In this document: piece after piece, positions 9,362 through 17,935 of the stretch
Layout of the letters: every line of letters starts with the position of its first letter
Numbering within the stretch: position 1 is the stretch's first letter
Assembly (NCBI RefSeq): GCF_003254565.1
Contig: NZ_QJRI01000157.1
Coordinates: forward strand, 1 to 50,770
Direction: 5' to 3'
DNA length: 50,770 nt
DNA from: Flavobacterium nitrogenifigens
GTDB taxonomy: Bacteria; Bacteroidota; Bacteroidia; Flavobacteriales; Flavobacteriaceae
Translations under genes and position numbers: made by a program
The notes under the pieces: model-generated
The model's input: the letters and a program-made list of their open reading frames with translations, nothing else
The model's database searches: none
What the model was told of the DNA's origin: nothing

Positions 9362-9587
9362 TTAGATAATTGAGATAATGAAACTAATAAGATAATTTGA
9401 AAATTAGATAATGAGATAATTTCACGCAACAAAGTGAATTTTATAATTATCTAAATTGGCACATTTTCTAATTAAAAACATTTTCTAATTGACACATTAA
9501 TAATTAGATAATTCAGATAATGAGATAAATTAGATAATTTTAAAGGATTCTCTAATTGACACATTTTCTAATTGACACATTAATATT
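9362..9587. repeat. Intergenic region made of short AATTAGATAAT / CTAATTGACACATT words
   Basis: Repeats of AATTAGATAAT and GATAATGAGATAA, the reverse form ATTATCTAAATT, and four copies of a T(C)TAATTG(A/G)CACATT-like word fill the whole gap. They form several alternative inverted pairings. No gene is visible. The gap parts mrp from nfu, which otherwise read as one transcription unit. Confidence 0.7.
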
Positions 9588-9827
9588 ATGACAACAGAAG
9601 AAATAACAAGCAATGTTCTATTGGCCTTAGATGAGATAAGACCATTCTTAAAATCTGACGGTGGAGATATTTCGTTAATCTCCATTGAAGATGACAAACA
9701 TGTAAAAGTTCGTTTGGAAGGAGCTTGCATTAGTTGCAGTGTTAATCAAATGACACTGAAAGCAGGTGTTGAAACCACTATAAAAAAATATGCACCACAA
9801 ATAGAAACTGTGGTAAATGTGATGTAA
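9588..9827 (+). CDS. NifU C-terminal-domain (Nfu) iron-sulfur scaffold protein
   Basis: A 79-residue protein made only of the NifU C-terminal domain. It carries the cluster-binding CxxC motif (GACISCSVNQMT, Cys46 and Cys49) after the typical LDEIRPFLKSDGGDISL start. Two monomers are expected to hold one 4Fe-4S cluster by their paired cysteines and pass it to apo-proteins. It lies between the Mrp carrier and a 2Fe-2S ferredoxin on the same strand, which supports a joint role in cluster biogenesis or repair. Length is normal for the stand-alone form. Confidence 0.93.
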   Translation: MTTEEITSNVLLALDEIRPFLKSDGGDISLISIEDDKHVKVRLEGACISCSVNQMTLKAGVETTIKKYAPQIETVVNVM

Positions 9828-10006
9828 CAAATCGTTGTTTTTCCTCAAAATTAAACCGTCATAGTTTAACAAGAATAATAAGTGTTTTATTATTTAATTG
9901 AAAAAACAATAAAATAACACTGAAAAAAAGACGTTTTTTACCACATTCATAAAAAACAATGCAAAGTTTTAAGAGTTTCTGTTAAGGAATTGTTACATTT
10001 TTAACT

Positions 10007-10014
10007 TAAATTTG
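10007..10014 (+). promoter_or_regulatory. Candidate -7 box before the secreted protein gene
   Basis: TAAATTTG matches TAnnTTTG 27 bp before the ATG at 10042. The nearest TTG (9990-9992) is only 14 bp away, shorter than usual, so the call is tentative. Confidence 0.4.
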
Positions 10015-10041
10015 TCAACATAACCCTTAAATCTTAAACTT

Positions 10042-10521
10042 ATGAGAAACTTTTACGCTCTTTTTTTATTATTTTTTTTAAGCGCTGTAAATGCACAACA
10101 GGGCCAAACACTTTTTGCTGAAAAAGCTTGGGTAAATGAATCTGAAGAATGGTCAGATTTTCAATATTCAGGACAAATCATTTTTTCTACAAATGGGAAA
10201 ACCGAAGAAGGCGCTTTAAGAATTGGAAATTATGATTTCTTATATGACCTTTGTGACGGAAAAGCAAAGTTTTCAAATAGGGCGACATATAGTTCTGCTG
10301 ATTTTTCGCATCCTCGAAAAATTAGTGCACAAACAGACAAGCAAGGGGTTTTAAACTCTACTTATGAAGGGACTTTAATTTTCCAGGCTGACAAAGATTA
10401 TTATTCTGTTATCTCTCTAGTAACGATACTAGAAAAAGGAGGTAATATTATTGGCGTAAAAATGCGCCTTAAAGACGGTAATCGAAAAGAATATGCTTTT
10501 AGCTTAAAAGAGAAAAGTTAA
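10042..10521 (+). CDS. Secreted protein of unknown function
   Basis: 159 residues with a clear signal peptide (MRNFYALFLLFFLSAVNAQ, cleavage after NA). The mature part is rich in beta-type sequence and acidic and aromatic residues, with a single Cys in LYDLCDGKAKF. I recognise no domain. It sits between the Nfu and ferredoxin genes on the same strand with 59 bp before the ferredoxin, but an export signal makes a direct part in cytoplasmic Fe-S assembly unlikely. It probably has its own promoter. Confidence 0.75.
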   Translation: MRNFYALFLLFFLSAVNAQQGQTLFAEKAWVNESEEWSDFQYSGQIIFSTNGKTEEGALRIGNYDFLYDLCDGKAKFSNRATYSSADFSHPRKISAQTDKQGVLNSTYEGTLIFQADKDYYSVISLVTILEKGGNIIGVKMRLKDGNRKEYAFSLKEKS

Positions 10522-10580
10522 AATTAATAAAAGAGCTTGGACACGTTTTCAAGTTCCACAGTAAAATTCCAATAATTAAA

Positions 10581-10898
10581 ATGGATGTATTAATAAAAAT
10601 TAAAGATCGCGAAGGAGTTATACATGAGTTGCAAGCTCCAACCGATATGGCAATGAATATAATGGAGTTATGCAAAGCATACGAACTTCCTGTTGAAGGA
10701 ACCTGTGGAGGAATGGCCATGTGTGCTTCTTGCCAGTGTTATGTTCTAAATGACGTTGCATTGCCAGAAATGGGTGACGATGAGGAAGCCATGCTTTCGG
10801 AAGCATTTTATGTTAAGTCTAATAGCCGTTTAGGCTGTCAGATTCCAATTACTGAAGATTTAGAAGGATTGGAATTAGAATTGGCACCTGAATACTAG
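10581..10898 (+). CDS. 2Fe-2S ferredoxin (adrenodoxin type)
   Basis: A 105-residue electron carrier. The cluster ligands are in the pattern C-x5-C-x2-C (GTCGGMAMCASCQC) and a later Cys in RLGCQIPITEDLEGL, as in adrenodoxin and bacterial Fdx. The acidic tail and the conserved DDEEAML segment fit this group. Such ferredoxins supply electrons for Fe-S assembly and to oxygenases or hydroxylases. It is the last gene of the mrp-nfu region and is followed by a hairpin with a T-run. Confidence 0.92.
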   Translation: MDVLIKIKDREGVIHELQAPTDMAMNIMELCKAYELPVEGTCGGMAMCASCQCYVLNDVALPEMGDDEEAMLSEAFYVKSNSRLGCQIPITEDLEGLELELAPEY

Positions 10899-10924
10899 AA
10901 AATAAATTCCAAAAATTTAAAATT

Positions 10925-10972
10925 CCAAATTCCAAAATGCATTTTGTGCACTTGGAATTTGGATTTTTTTTT
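10925..10972 (+). terminator. Terminator made from an AAATTCCAAA-type palindrome
   Basis: Stem CCAAATTCCAA / TTGGAATTTGG (10925-10935, 10952-10962) followed by A and nine T. The same word family forms the repeats around the four-helix-bundle gene near 40.5-41.2 kb, here with no gene inside. Confidence 0.75.
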
Positions 10973-11480
10973 AATTAGAATTTAAAAAAACGCTTGGATC
11001 AAAAGGTTCAAATTCTCTTTCAGAAAAAGCTTCTGTCAAAATTCCTGCAGAACACAACCAGGTAATTGTTTCTTCCAACGTATTTCCAGCTTTATAAATC
11101 ATTTCGCTATATCTTGGCAGAATATAATATTGATTGTTTAAGAGAATAATTTCATCACCATCAAAAGTATCTCCAACTCGGATAGAGTTTAGCACTTCTT
11201 CTTTCGTTAAAACCTCTTTTCCTTCATCCCAAAACCAATACTCAGTAATACGGTTTTTCCATTCTTCCAAAGTTAAAACAATAGTTTCAGGAAGATAAAC
11301 TCTTACATAAGTTCCTCCGAGAATCCCGCTTCCGTATGTTTGAACATATTCTTTATAATCTTCATCAAAGGTTATATTTAATGTTTTTTCGCAAGCCAAG
11401 ATATCTTCTTCATCAGCGGTAAAAAGATCTGTTTTATTGGTGTTGTAATTAGGAATTATTTTATACTTATCGAAATTCAT
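10971..11480 (-). CDS. SMI1/KNR4 (SUKH) family protein
   Basis: 169 residues with the SUKH-fold signature: an N-terminal helix followed by LNITFDEDYKEYVQTYGSGIL, then beta strands and an aromatic-rich end. Bacterial SUKH proteins are often immunity proteins against contact-dependent toxins, but many are lone genes of unknown role. No toxin gene is adjacent. No signal peptide, so cytoplasmic. It is convergent with the ferredoxin gene, overlaps the T-run of that terminator, and starts about 120 bp after the asd gene ends. Confidence 0.8.
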   Translation of the reverse strand: MNFDKYKIIPNYNTNKTDLFTADEEDILACEKTLNITFDEDYKEYVQTYGSGILGGTYVRVYLPETIVLTLEEWKNRITEYWFWDEGKEVLTKEEVLNSIRVGDTFDGDEIILLNNQYYILPRYSEMIYKAGNTLEETITWLCSAGILTEAFSEREFEPFDPSVFLNSN

Positions 11481-11534
11481 AAGGTTTAAATTTTAACTGC
11501 TAAGTTACTATTTATTGAAAATATTTCTCACAAA

Positions 11535-11568
11535 AAAACCGTAATTACATTACTGCAATTACGGTTTT
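11535..11568 (-). terminator. Intrinsic terminator of asd
   Basis: Stem AAAACCGTAATT / AATTACGGTTTT with a 10-nt loop; on the minus strand it is followed by further T residues, right after the asd stop. Confidence 0.85.
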
Positions 11569-11599
11569 CCCTTTATAACAATTTTATTTAATCTCTCAA

Positions 11600-12589
11600 T
11601 TACACCAAACCAGCTTTAATTAAATATTCAGCGATTTGAATTGTGTTTGTTGCAGCTCCTTTTCTTAAGTTATCGGCAACGATCCACATGTTCAATGTAT
11701 TTGGCTGGCTTTCGTCACGACGGATTCTTCCAACAAAAACATCATTTTTACCTTCTGCATATAACGGCATTGGGTATGTAAAAGTATCTAAATTATCTTG
11801 TACCGTTACGCCATCTGTATGATGTAAAATTTCACGAACTTCATTTACATCAAAATCATTAGTAAACTCAACGTTTACCGCTTCGCTGTGTCCACCTACA
11901 ACTGGAACACGAACTGCAGTAGCAGTAACTCTGATAGTGTTATCACCTAAGATTTTTTGAGTTTCGCGAACTAATTTCATTTCTTCTTTAGTGTATCCGT
12001 TTTCTTCAAAACTATCGCAATGTGGAATTGCGTTTCTGTGAATTGGATATTTGTAAGCCATCTCACCTTGAACTCCAGCGTACTCGTTTTCTAATTGTTT
12101 AACTGCTTTTACACCAGTTCCTGTGATAGATTGGTAAGTAGAAACAATGATTCTTTTAATGTTATATTTTTTGTGCAAAGGAGCCAAAGTCATTACCATT
12201 TGAATAGTAGAACAGTTTGGGTTTGCAATAATTTTATCTTCTTTAGTTAAAACGTTAGCATTGATTTCTGGAACTACCAATTTTTTAGTTGGATCCATTC
12301 TCCATGCAGAAGAGTTGTCGATAACAGTTGTTCCAGCAGCAGCAAATTTTGGAGCCCATTCTAATGAAGTATCTCCTCCAGCAGAGAAAACAGCAATATC
12401 AGCTTTCATATCAACAGCTGTCTGTAATCCTACTACTTTATATTTAGTTCCTTTGTATTCAATTTCTTTTCCAACTGATCTTTCTGATGCAACAGGAATT
12501 AATTCTGTAACAGGAAAATTTCTTTCTGCTAATACTTTAAGCATCACTTCGCCTACCATTCCAGTAGCGCCTACAACTGCAATTCTCAT
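11600..12589 (-). CDS. asd: Aspartate-semialdehyde dehydrogenase
   Basis: Reduces aspartyl phosphate to aspartate semialdehyde with NADPH, feeding lysine/diaminopimelate, threonine and methionine synthesis. The 329-residue protein shows the nucleotide-binding GATGMVGEVML (8-18), catalytic Cys126 in NPNCSTIQM, the substrate-binding region around YPIHRNAIPHCDSF and the late HSEAVNVEF segment with the catalytic His. Length is standard for the family. It is a single gene with a good Bacteroidota promoter and its own terminator. Confidence 0.97.
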   Translation of the reverse strand: MRIAVVGATGMVGEVMLKVLAERNFPVTELIPVASERSVGKEIEYKGTKYKVVGLQTAVDMKADIAVFSAGGDTSLEWAPKFAAAGTTVIDNSSAWRMDPTKKLVVPEINANVLTKEDKIIANPNCSTIQMVMTLAPLHKKYNIKRIIVSTYQSITGTGVKAVKQLENEYAGVQGEMAYKYPIHRNAIPHCDSFEENGYTKEEMKLVRETQKILGDNTIRVTATAVRVPVVGGHSEAVNVEFTNDFDVNEVREILHHTDGVTVQDNLDTFTYPMPLYAEGKNDVFVGRIRRDESQPNTLNMWIVADNLRKGAATNTIQIAEYLIKAGLV

Positions 12590-12630
12590 TTTTATATTTT
12601 TAAATAATCAATTAATCTAATTTAGTAAGG

Positions 12631-12660
12631 CAAAAGTAAGTATAATAAAAGTTATGGCAA
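12631..12660 (-). promoter_or_regulatory. Bacteroidota housekeeping promoter of asd
   Basis: On the minus strand TTG (12660-12658), 19 bp, then TACTTTTG (12638-12631): a full match to the TTG-N19-TAnnTTTG layout. Transcription should start near 12625, about 36 nt before the ATG. Confidence 0.75.
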
Positions 12661-12704
12661 GGCGATTCACAAAAAATAACAAAATGTTATAAAATAAACA
12701 TTTT

Positions 12705-12735
12705 GTAAAAAAAACCGCCTCTTAGAAGGCGGTTA
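12705..12735 (-). terminator. Intrinsic terminator of mscL
   Basis: Stem AACCGCCT / AGGCGGTT with a 6-nt loop, followed on the minus strand by a run of T. It stops mscL transcription before the asd promoter. Confidence 0.9.
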
Positions 12736-12765
12736 AATTAGACTTAGTGTAGCGGTATTATATTT

Positions 12766-13143
12766 TTATTTATTTTTCAATAAATCTCTAATCTGTGTCA
12801 ATAATTCTTCTTGAGTTGGTCCAGCTGGAGGCGGTGGGGCAACATCTTTCTTTTTTGCATGGTTCATTCCTTTAATTATCAGGAATAAAACAAAAGCCAC
12901 AATTATAAAGTTAATTACTGCCGATATAAATACTCCGTACTTTACACCTCCAAAAGCAGTTAATTGTTCAATAGTCGATAAATGTGCAGCATCTAAAGCT
13001 GGTTTCAACAGCAATGGCGTGATTACATCTTCAATAAATGAGCTGACAATTTTACCAAAAGCAGCTCCAATGATCACCCCGACAGCCAGGTCAACCACGT
13101 TGCCTTTCATTGCAAATTCCTTAAATTCTGAAAAAAATCCCAT
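12766..13143 (-). CDS. mscL: Large-conductance mechanosensitive channel MscL
   Basis: A 125-residue inner-membrane channel that opens when membrane tension rises and so protects against osmotic downshock. Seen are the N-terminal amphipathic helix FFSEFKEFAMKGNVVDLAVG, TM1 with the conserved small-residue GVIIGAAFGKIVSSF, a periplasmic loop, TM2 (about 68-90) and a charged C-terminal helix after a Pro-rich AAPPPPAG-like stretch (VAPPPPAGP). Length is close to the usual 130-145. It is a single gene. Confidence 0.97.
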   Translation of the reverse strand: MGFFSEFKEFAMKGNVVDLAVGVIIGAAFGKIVSSFIEDVITPLLLKPALDAAHLSTIEQLTAFGGVKYGVFISAVINFIIVAFVLFLIIKGMNHAKKKDVAPPPPAGPTQEELLTQIRDLLKNK

Positions 13144-13211
13144 ACTTGATCTGTTTAGTTGAATAATAAATGAATATCGAAAATACGCAATTTTATTGGA
13201 AATTCTTAATA

Positions 13212-15683
13212 TTATCTAAAAAATACCCTCTTAACACGTTGCGAAATACTCGTCATTATCTCATACGGAATTGTTTTTAAGGCTACTGCCATCTCTATTA
13301 CAGTAGGGCTTTCACCGAAAATAATTACCGAATCTCCTTCTTTACATTCTATATCGCTTACATTAACCATCAGCATATCCATGCAGACACTTCCCACGAT
13401 TTTGGCTTTCTGATTTTTGATTGTTACATATCCTACTTCATTTCCCCATAATCTCGAAATTCCATCTGCATAACCAATCGGGATGGTTGCAATTTTGGTT
13501 GCTGCATCTGCCATAAAACGGCGTCCGTAACCTACGCTGTCACCACCTGGAATAGTTCTAATTTGAGAAATAATAGATTTTAAGGTTCCAACATTTTCCA
13601 GATATTTCTGTTCTGCTGGATCGTTTGAAACGCCATACAATCCAATTCCTAAACGTACCATGCTGTATTGTGCATCAGGAAAATTACTAATTCCTGAAGT
13701 ATTCAAAGTATGTCGGATTGGGTTAATGTTTAATTCTGTCATTAGTCTTGAAGAAAGTTTTTCGAACAAGGCAATCTGTTGTCTCACAAAATCAAAATGT
13801 TTCGGGTCATCGCTTGTTGCCAAATGCGATAGAATACTTTGCACACGAACAGTTGAATTTCCTTTTAAAGTCGCAATTAATTCGTCGATTGTATTGTTTT
13901 CAAAACCTAAACGATGCATTCCTGTATCCATTTTGATATGAATTGGATAATCTTTTAAGTTCTTTTCGCGGGCAATTTTCAAAAAGGCATTTAATCCTTT
14001 CAAACTATAAATTTCAGGTTCTAGCTGATATTGAATCATAGATGGAAAACTCGTCGATTCTGGATTTAGAACCATAATCGGGACTTTTATTCCACCATTT
14101 TTCAACGATATTCCTTCATCGGCGAAAGCCACACCCAAATAATCTACTTTATGATGTTCTAAAAGTTTAGCAATTTCTAAACCTCCATTTCCGTAGCCAA
14201 ATGCTTTTACCATAACCATCATTTTGACACCTGGTGCCAACTTTGATTTATAGTAATTAAAATTATGGCTGATAGCATCTAGATTAATCTCGAGAATGGT
14301 CTCATGCGTTTTTTCTTCCAGTAACGAAACAATTTCTTCAAACTCAAAAGATCTTGCTCCTTTTATCAAAATCGTTTCATTGTGAAAATTAAAATTATCA
14401 ATTGCTGCAATAAAATTGGCTGTATTTTCAAACATGGTGCTGTTTAGAAACTTAGCCGCAAAAGAAGAAATAGTTGGTCCAATACCAATTATGCGGTTAA
14501 TTTTATTGTCTGAAATTAACTGGGCAACTTTAGAATACAATTCTTCATTGGTAAACCCGCTTTGAAAAATATCTGATAAAATAACGGTTTTTGATGCGCC
14601 TTTTTTCTTCTGGCTTTCTAAGAAATCCAAAGCAATTTTTAGCGATTGAAAATCAGAACTGTAGCTGTCATCAATAATACTACAATTGTTGATTCCGTTT
14701 TTCACTTCCAAACGCATTCGAACAGGATACAGCATCTGAATTCTATTCTGAATGGTTTCCTGATCATAATTAAAATGCAGTAAAACCAATAAACAAGAAA
14801 TCGCATTTTCTATAGAAGCCGAGTCGTTAAACGGAATTTCTAAATTGAAAATTTCATTTTTATAATGATATTCAATAAAAGTATGGTCATTTTTATATTC
14901 TCTTTTTTCAATAAAAACATCTGCTTTTTTATCTGTAAAACTCCACGAAAAAAGCTTTCGAGGATGAATCATATATTCTGCCGCAAACTGGGTTAGGCAT
15001 GATTCTACAACTTCTGTTTTCTGATAGATAATGATCGGACAATCTTTGAACAAAAGTAATTTTTCATCAATCTTTTGTACCAAATTTAAAAACCCTTCAT
15101 CGTGCGCACTTCCAATATTTGTTAGCACCCCTATTGTAGGTTTAATGATTTTCTCCAACTTAATCATTTCGTTAACTGTCGAAATTCCAGCTTCGAAAAT
15201 GCCTAAATTATGCTTTTCATTAATACCAATTACAGAAAGCGGAACTCCAACTTGAGAGTTATAGCTTTTTGGACTTCTAATAATATTATAATCAGGACTC
15301 AATAAAAAATTAAGCCATTCTTTTACAATCGTTTTACCGTTGCTTCCAGTTAATCCGATCACTGGAAAATGGAAAATATTTCTATAATAAGCCGCAAATT
15401 CTTGAAGTGCCTGAAGCGTATTCTCGACAACCAAAAAATTAGCTTTATCTATATATCCATCTGGAATATACTGAACCACAAAATTCTGAACGCCATTTTC
15501 TATTAAATCTGGAATAAACAAATGAGCATCGTTATTTACACCGGCCAGAGCAAAAAATAAAGTCTGTGATCCGTTTTGAAGTGAACGGCTGTCAATTGAA
15601 ATATGATCGATTAAAACATCAGCATTTGTACCAATCCATTTGGCATTAAGTACTGAAACCAGGCTTTTTAAATTTAGGCTCAT
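13212..15683 (-). CDS. Bifunctional MurF ligase / alanine racemase
   Basis: A fusion of two cell-wall enzymes in 823 residues. The N-terminal part (about 1-450) is MurF, which joins D-Ala-D-Ala to UDP-MurNAc-tripeptide; the ATP loop GLTGSNGKTIVKEW and ENAISCLLVLL are visible. The C-terminal part (about 455-823) is the PLP-dependent alanine racemase that makes D-Ala; the PLP Lys is in MVMVKAFGYGNGG and the catalytic Tyr region is DSVGYGRRFMA. The fusion is known in Bacteroidota, and it couples D-Ala supply to its use. In MurF the usual TxGK(T/S)T loop reads SNGKTIV. A TAAATTTG box lies on the minus strand just upstream (15709-15702). Confidence 0.95.
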   Translation of the reverse strand: MSLNLKSLVSVLNAKWIGTNADVLIDHISIDSRSLQNGSQTLFFALAGVNNDAHLFIPDLIENGVQNFVVQYIPDGYIDKANFLVVENTLQALQEFAAYYRNIFHFPVIGLTGSNGKTIVKEWLNFLLSPDYNIIRSPKSYNSQVGVPLSVIGINEKHNLGIFEAGISTVNEMIKLEKIIKPTIGVLTNIGSAHDEGFLNLVQKIDEKLLLFKDCPIIIYQKTEVVESCLTQFAAEYMIHPRKLFSWSFTDKKADVFIEKREYKNDHTFIEYHYKNEIFNLEIPFNDSASIENAISCLLVLLHFNYDQETIQNRIQMLYPVRMRLEVKNGINNCSIIDDSYSSDFQSLKIALDFLESQKKKGASKTVILSDIFQSGFTNEELYSKVAQLISDNKINRIIGIGPTISSFAAKFLNSTMFENTANFIAAIDNFNFHNETILIKGARSFEFEEIVSLLEEKTHETILEINLDAISHNFNYYKSKLAPGVKMMVMVKAFGYGNGGLEIAKLLEHHKVDYLGVAFADEGISLKNGGIKVPIMVLNPESTSFPSMIQYQLEPEIYSLKGLNAFLKIAREKNLKDYPIHIKMDTGMHRLGFENNTIDELIATLKGNSTVRVQSILSHLATSDDPKHFDFVRQQIALFEKLSSRLMTELNINPIRHTLNTSGISNFPDAQYSMVRLGIGLYGVSNDPAEQKYLENVGTLKSIISQIRTIPGGDSVGYGRRFMADAATKIATIPIGYADGISRLWGNEVGYVTIKNQKAKIVGSVCMDMLMVNVSDIECKEGDSVIIFGESPTVIEMAVALKTIPYEIMTSISQRVKRVFFR

Positions 15684-15701
15684 TTAGGAATTTCTTTTTT
15701 T

Positions 15702-15709
15702 CAAATTTA
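15702..15709 (-). promoter_or_regulatory. Candidate -7 box of murF-alr
   Basis: TAAATTTG on the minus strand, about 20 bp before the ATG at 15683, giving a 5' leader near 13 nt. The nearest minus-strand TTG is 24 bp upstream. Confidence 0.45.
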
Positions 15710-15719
15710 AAAAAAGGTT

Positions 15720-16372
15720 TGCCATGAATTTCCCAAATTTTCACTAATTATTCAATTTATTCGAAAATGCAGAAAAATTAGGTTTGCCACGAATTGCACG
15801 AATTCACACAAATTAATTTTTAAAAAAAATCTGCTGGACCTGCTAAATCTGCCTGAAAAATTTTATCCACAGATTAAAAGATCATTACTGATTTTAATTC
15901 TGAAATCTGTAGAAAAAAATTCTTGTGAATTCGTGCAATTCGTGGCAGAAAACATTAAAAAAAATCTGCTAGATCAGCCAAATCTGCGTGAAAAATTTTA
16001 GCCATAGTTTAAAAGATTATCACTGATTATAATCCTTAAAATATGTGAAGAAAAAATAATTCGCGTGAATTCATGCAATTCGTGGCAGAAAACATTAAAA
16101 AAAATCTGCTAGATCAGCCAAATCTGCGTGAAAAATTTTAGCCACAGATTAAAAGATTATCACTGATTTTAATTCTGAAATCTGTAGAAAAAAATTCGTG
16201 CGAATTCGTGCAATTCGTGGCAGAAAACATTAAAAAAAATCTGCTAGATCAGCCAAATCTGCGTGAAAAATTTTAGCCACAGATTAAAAGATTATCACTG
16301 ATTTTAATTCTGAAATCTGTAGAAAAAAATTCGTGCGAATTCGTGTAATTCGTGGCAGAAAACATTTATTGA
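15720..16372. repeat. Tandem array of roughly 135-bp intergenic units
   Basis: The landmark CGTGGCAGAAAACATT recurs at 15941, 16081, 16216 and 16351, giving periods of 140, 135 and 135 bp. Each unit holds ATCTGCTAGATCAGCCAAAT, TCTGCGTGAAAAATTTTAGC, CCACAGATTAAAAGATTATC and GAATTCGTGCAATTCGTGGC. A diverged unit starts near 15720 and the last two units are almost identical, which points to recent duplication. No unit encodes a protein. The array ends about 35 bp before the next gene. Confidence 0.85.
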
Positions 16373-16406
16373 TTATATTTGTTTTTACACTGCAAATTTC
16401 CATGTT

Positions 16407-17012
16407 TTGAAAAAAGTACTTCCAATATTCTCCTATATATTACATCCGATTTTTATATCGCCATACGCTACTTTGTTTTACTTATTTTACAAAGATGATG
16501 TTTTCAGTACGCAAGAAAAATATTTTGTTTTAATACAGATTTTGGTCATCAATATTATTGTTCCTGTTTTATTTTATTTTCTATTAAAATCAACTGGACA
16601 CGTAAAATCAATAATGCTTGGTCAGACCTCAGAACGAACAATTCCGCTTATTTTACAATGCTTTCTGTATATTTTATTGGTAAAAAGAAGTATTGTAATT
16701 ACACGTTATCCTGAACTTCATTTCTTTTTTCTTTCTGCTTTATTTAGCACTATTTTGGCATTAGTGTGCGTGCTTTTCAAAACAAAAGCAAGTCTTCACA
16801 TGGTCGCAATTTCAGGGTTAACGATTTTTGTGATCGGATTAAATATCCATCTTCAGCTCCATAATCCGTATTGGCCAGCTTTGCTTATTTTACTTTCGGG
16901 AATTGTGGCTTCATCTCGCTTAGAAATGAATGCACATACTTCTAGAGAAATATTAATTGGACTGTTTATTGGAATAATGCCACAGCTTTTATTTTTATAC
17001 CTCTGGTTATAA
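16407..17012 (+). CDS. Polytopic membrane protein related to PAP2 phosphatases
   Basis: 201 residues with about six membrane helices. The start is a TTG at 16407; an upstream ATG at 16402 is out of frame and hits a stop at once. The C-terminal segment SSRLEMNAHTSREILIGLFIG resembles the third PAP2 motif (SR-x5-H-x3-(D/E)), with the His present. The first two PAP2 motifs are not evident, so lipid-phosphatase activity is uncertain. The last 6 bp overlap the stop of the converging barrel gene. It lies directly after the repeat array and has no clear promoter. Confidence 0.75.
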   Translation: MKKVLPIFSYILHPIFISPYATLFYLFYKDDVFSTQEKYFVLIQILVINIIVPVLFYFLLKSTGHVKSIMLGQTSERTIPLILQCFLYILLVKRSIVITRYPELHFFFLSALFSTILALVCVLFKTKASLHMVAISGLTIFVIGLNIHLQLHNPYWPALLILLSGIVASSRLEMNAHTSREILIGLFIGIMPQLLFLYLWL

Positions 17013-17711
17013 AATATAAAAAATCAATCCTGCATTTAGGGTTTTCATATTGATTTTTTCTCCATTCAAAGTTGTTGCCGACTTAAATAAAGGGCTTAAA
17101 CCATAATATATATAGACATTCCAGGTATTGTAACCTGCGGCGAGATATGGTCCGTATTGAAACTTATTGATATCTGCGTTGTTTTTGATTTTATATTTAG
17201 TTTCACCATCATCAAGAGTAGATGCACTCGAAAAGATATAACTCAGTTTCACTCCACCATAAATACGCCAGAATTTAGTGCTTTCGTAAGTAGAATTTCG
17301 CCATCTGAATTCAATTGGAAGATCTACCGAATATTGTCTGTAACGATTTGACACAAATTGCCCATAATCGTTTACTCCATATATTGTTTTTCCTGATCCG
17401 TCTTCAGAAATAGTAAGATTCTGATAATAATTTTGATAACTCAATCCTAACCCTGCTGCAATGGCAACGGTTCTCGATTTATTAATTGGCATATCTCGCA
17501 AGAAACCTCCTGAAAGCCCTAGAGAAAACTTATTCTGTTTGAAATCGATTGGTATATCGGTAAACATATTATAGGTAACCGAAAAATAAAACTGATCTTC
17601 TCGATACAAAGAATCTATTTTTACAACTGGTTTTACCTCAGACTTAACGTCTTCTTGCGCAAAAGAGTTAAAAAAAGTGAGTAAAAGTAAACAGCTAAAA
17701 ATAATTCGCAT
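17007..17711 (-). CDS. PorT-like outer-membrane beta-barrel protein
   Basis: The product from ATG 17711 has 234 residues: signal peptide MRIIFSCLLLLTFFNSFAQ, then alternating beta strands with aromatic ends and a C-terminal strand LNAGLIFYIL, as expected of an outer-membrane barrel. The pattern and size are those of the PorT family (outer-membrane beta-barrel domain), whose founding member serves type IX secretion, but related barrels of unknown role are common in this phylum. An ATG-like start 54 bp further upstream would place 18 residues before the signal peptide, so I rejected it. Confidence 0.75.
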   Translation of the reverse strand: MRIIFSCLLLLTFFNSFAQEDVKSEVKPVVKIDSLYREDQFYFSVTYNMFTDIPIDFKQNKFSLGLSGGFLRDMPINKSRTVAIAAGLGLSYQNYYQNLTISEDGSGKTIYGVNDYGQFVSNRYRQYSVDLPIEFRWRNSTYESTKFWRIYGGVKLSYIFSSASTLDDGETKYKIKNNADINKFQYGPYLAAGYNTWNVYIYYGLSPLFKSATTLNGEKINMKTLNAGLIFYIL

Positions 17712-17921
17712 ATCGTGGTTTGGTTTTAGAGAAATGATTATAAACAAACGCTTCTCTACGTTCATTTATTTCACATACAAATATAATATAATGCTTTCTG
17801 TAGTAAAGATAAGAAGTAAAAATATTCTCATTTTGACTGCGAATAAAATTAATTGCTGCATTTCTTTCAATAAATCAATTCGTTGAAACAAAAATTTAAT
17901 CAATTTTCTTTTTATCTTTTA

Positions 17922-17929
17922 TACCTTTG
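17922..17929 (+). promoter_or_regulatory. -7 box placed to give a nearly leaderless mRNA
   Basis: TACCTTTG ends only 6 bp before the ATG at 17936. With a start 5-7 nt after this box the mRNA would begin at or beside the start codon. No TTG is found 17-23 bp upstream. Confidence 0.5.
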
Positions 17930-17935
17930 CAAAGC

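Noticed and set aside
9456..9470. TGGCACATTTTC as a sigma-54 promoter
   Set aside because: It is one copy of a local repeat word and has no -12 element or nearby activator gene.
15941..16360. Regular array as a CRISPR or coding tandem repeat
   Set aside because: The period is 135 bp with the whole unit repeated, there are no unique spacers, and no frame stays open through the units.
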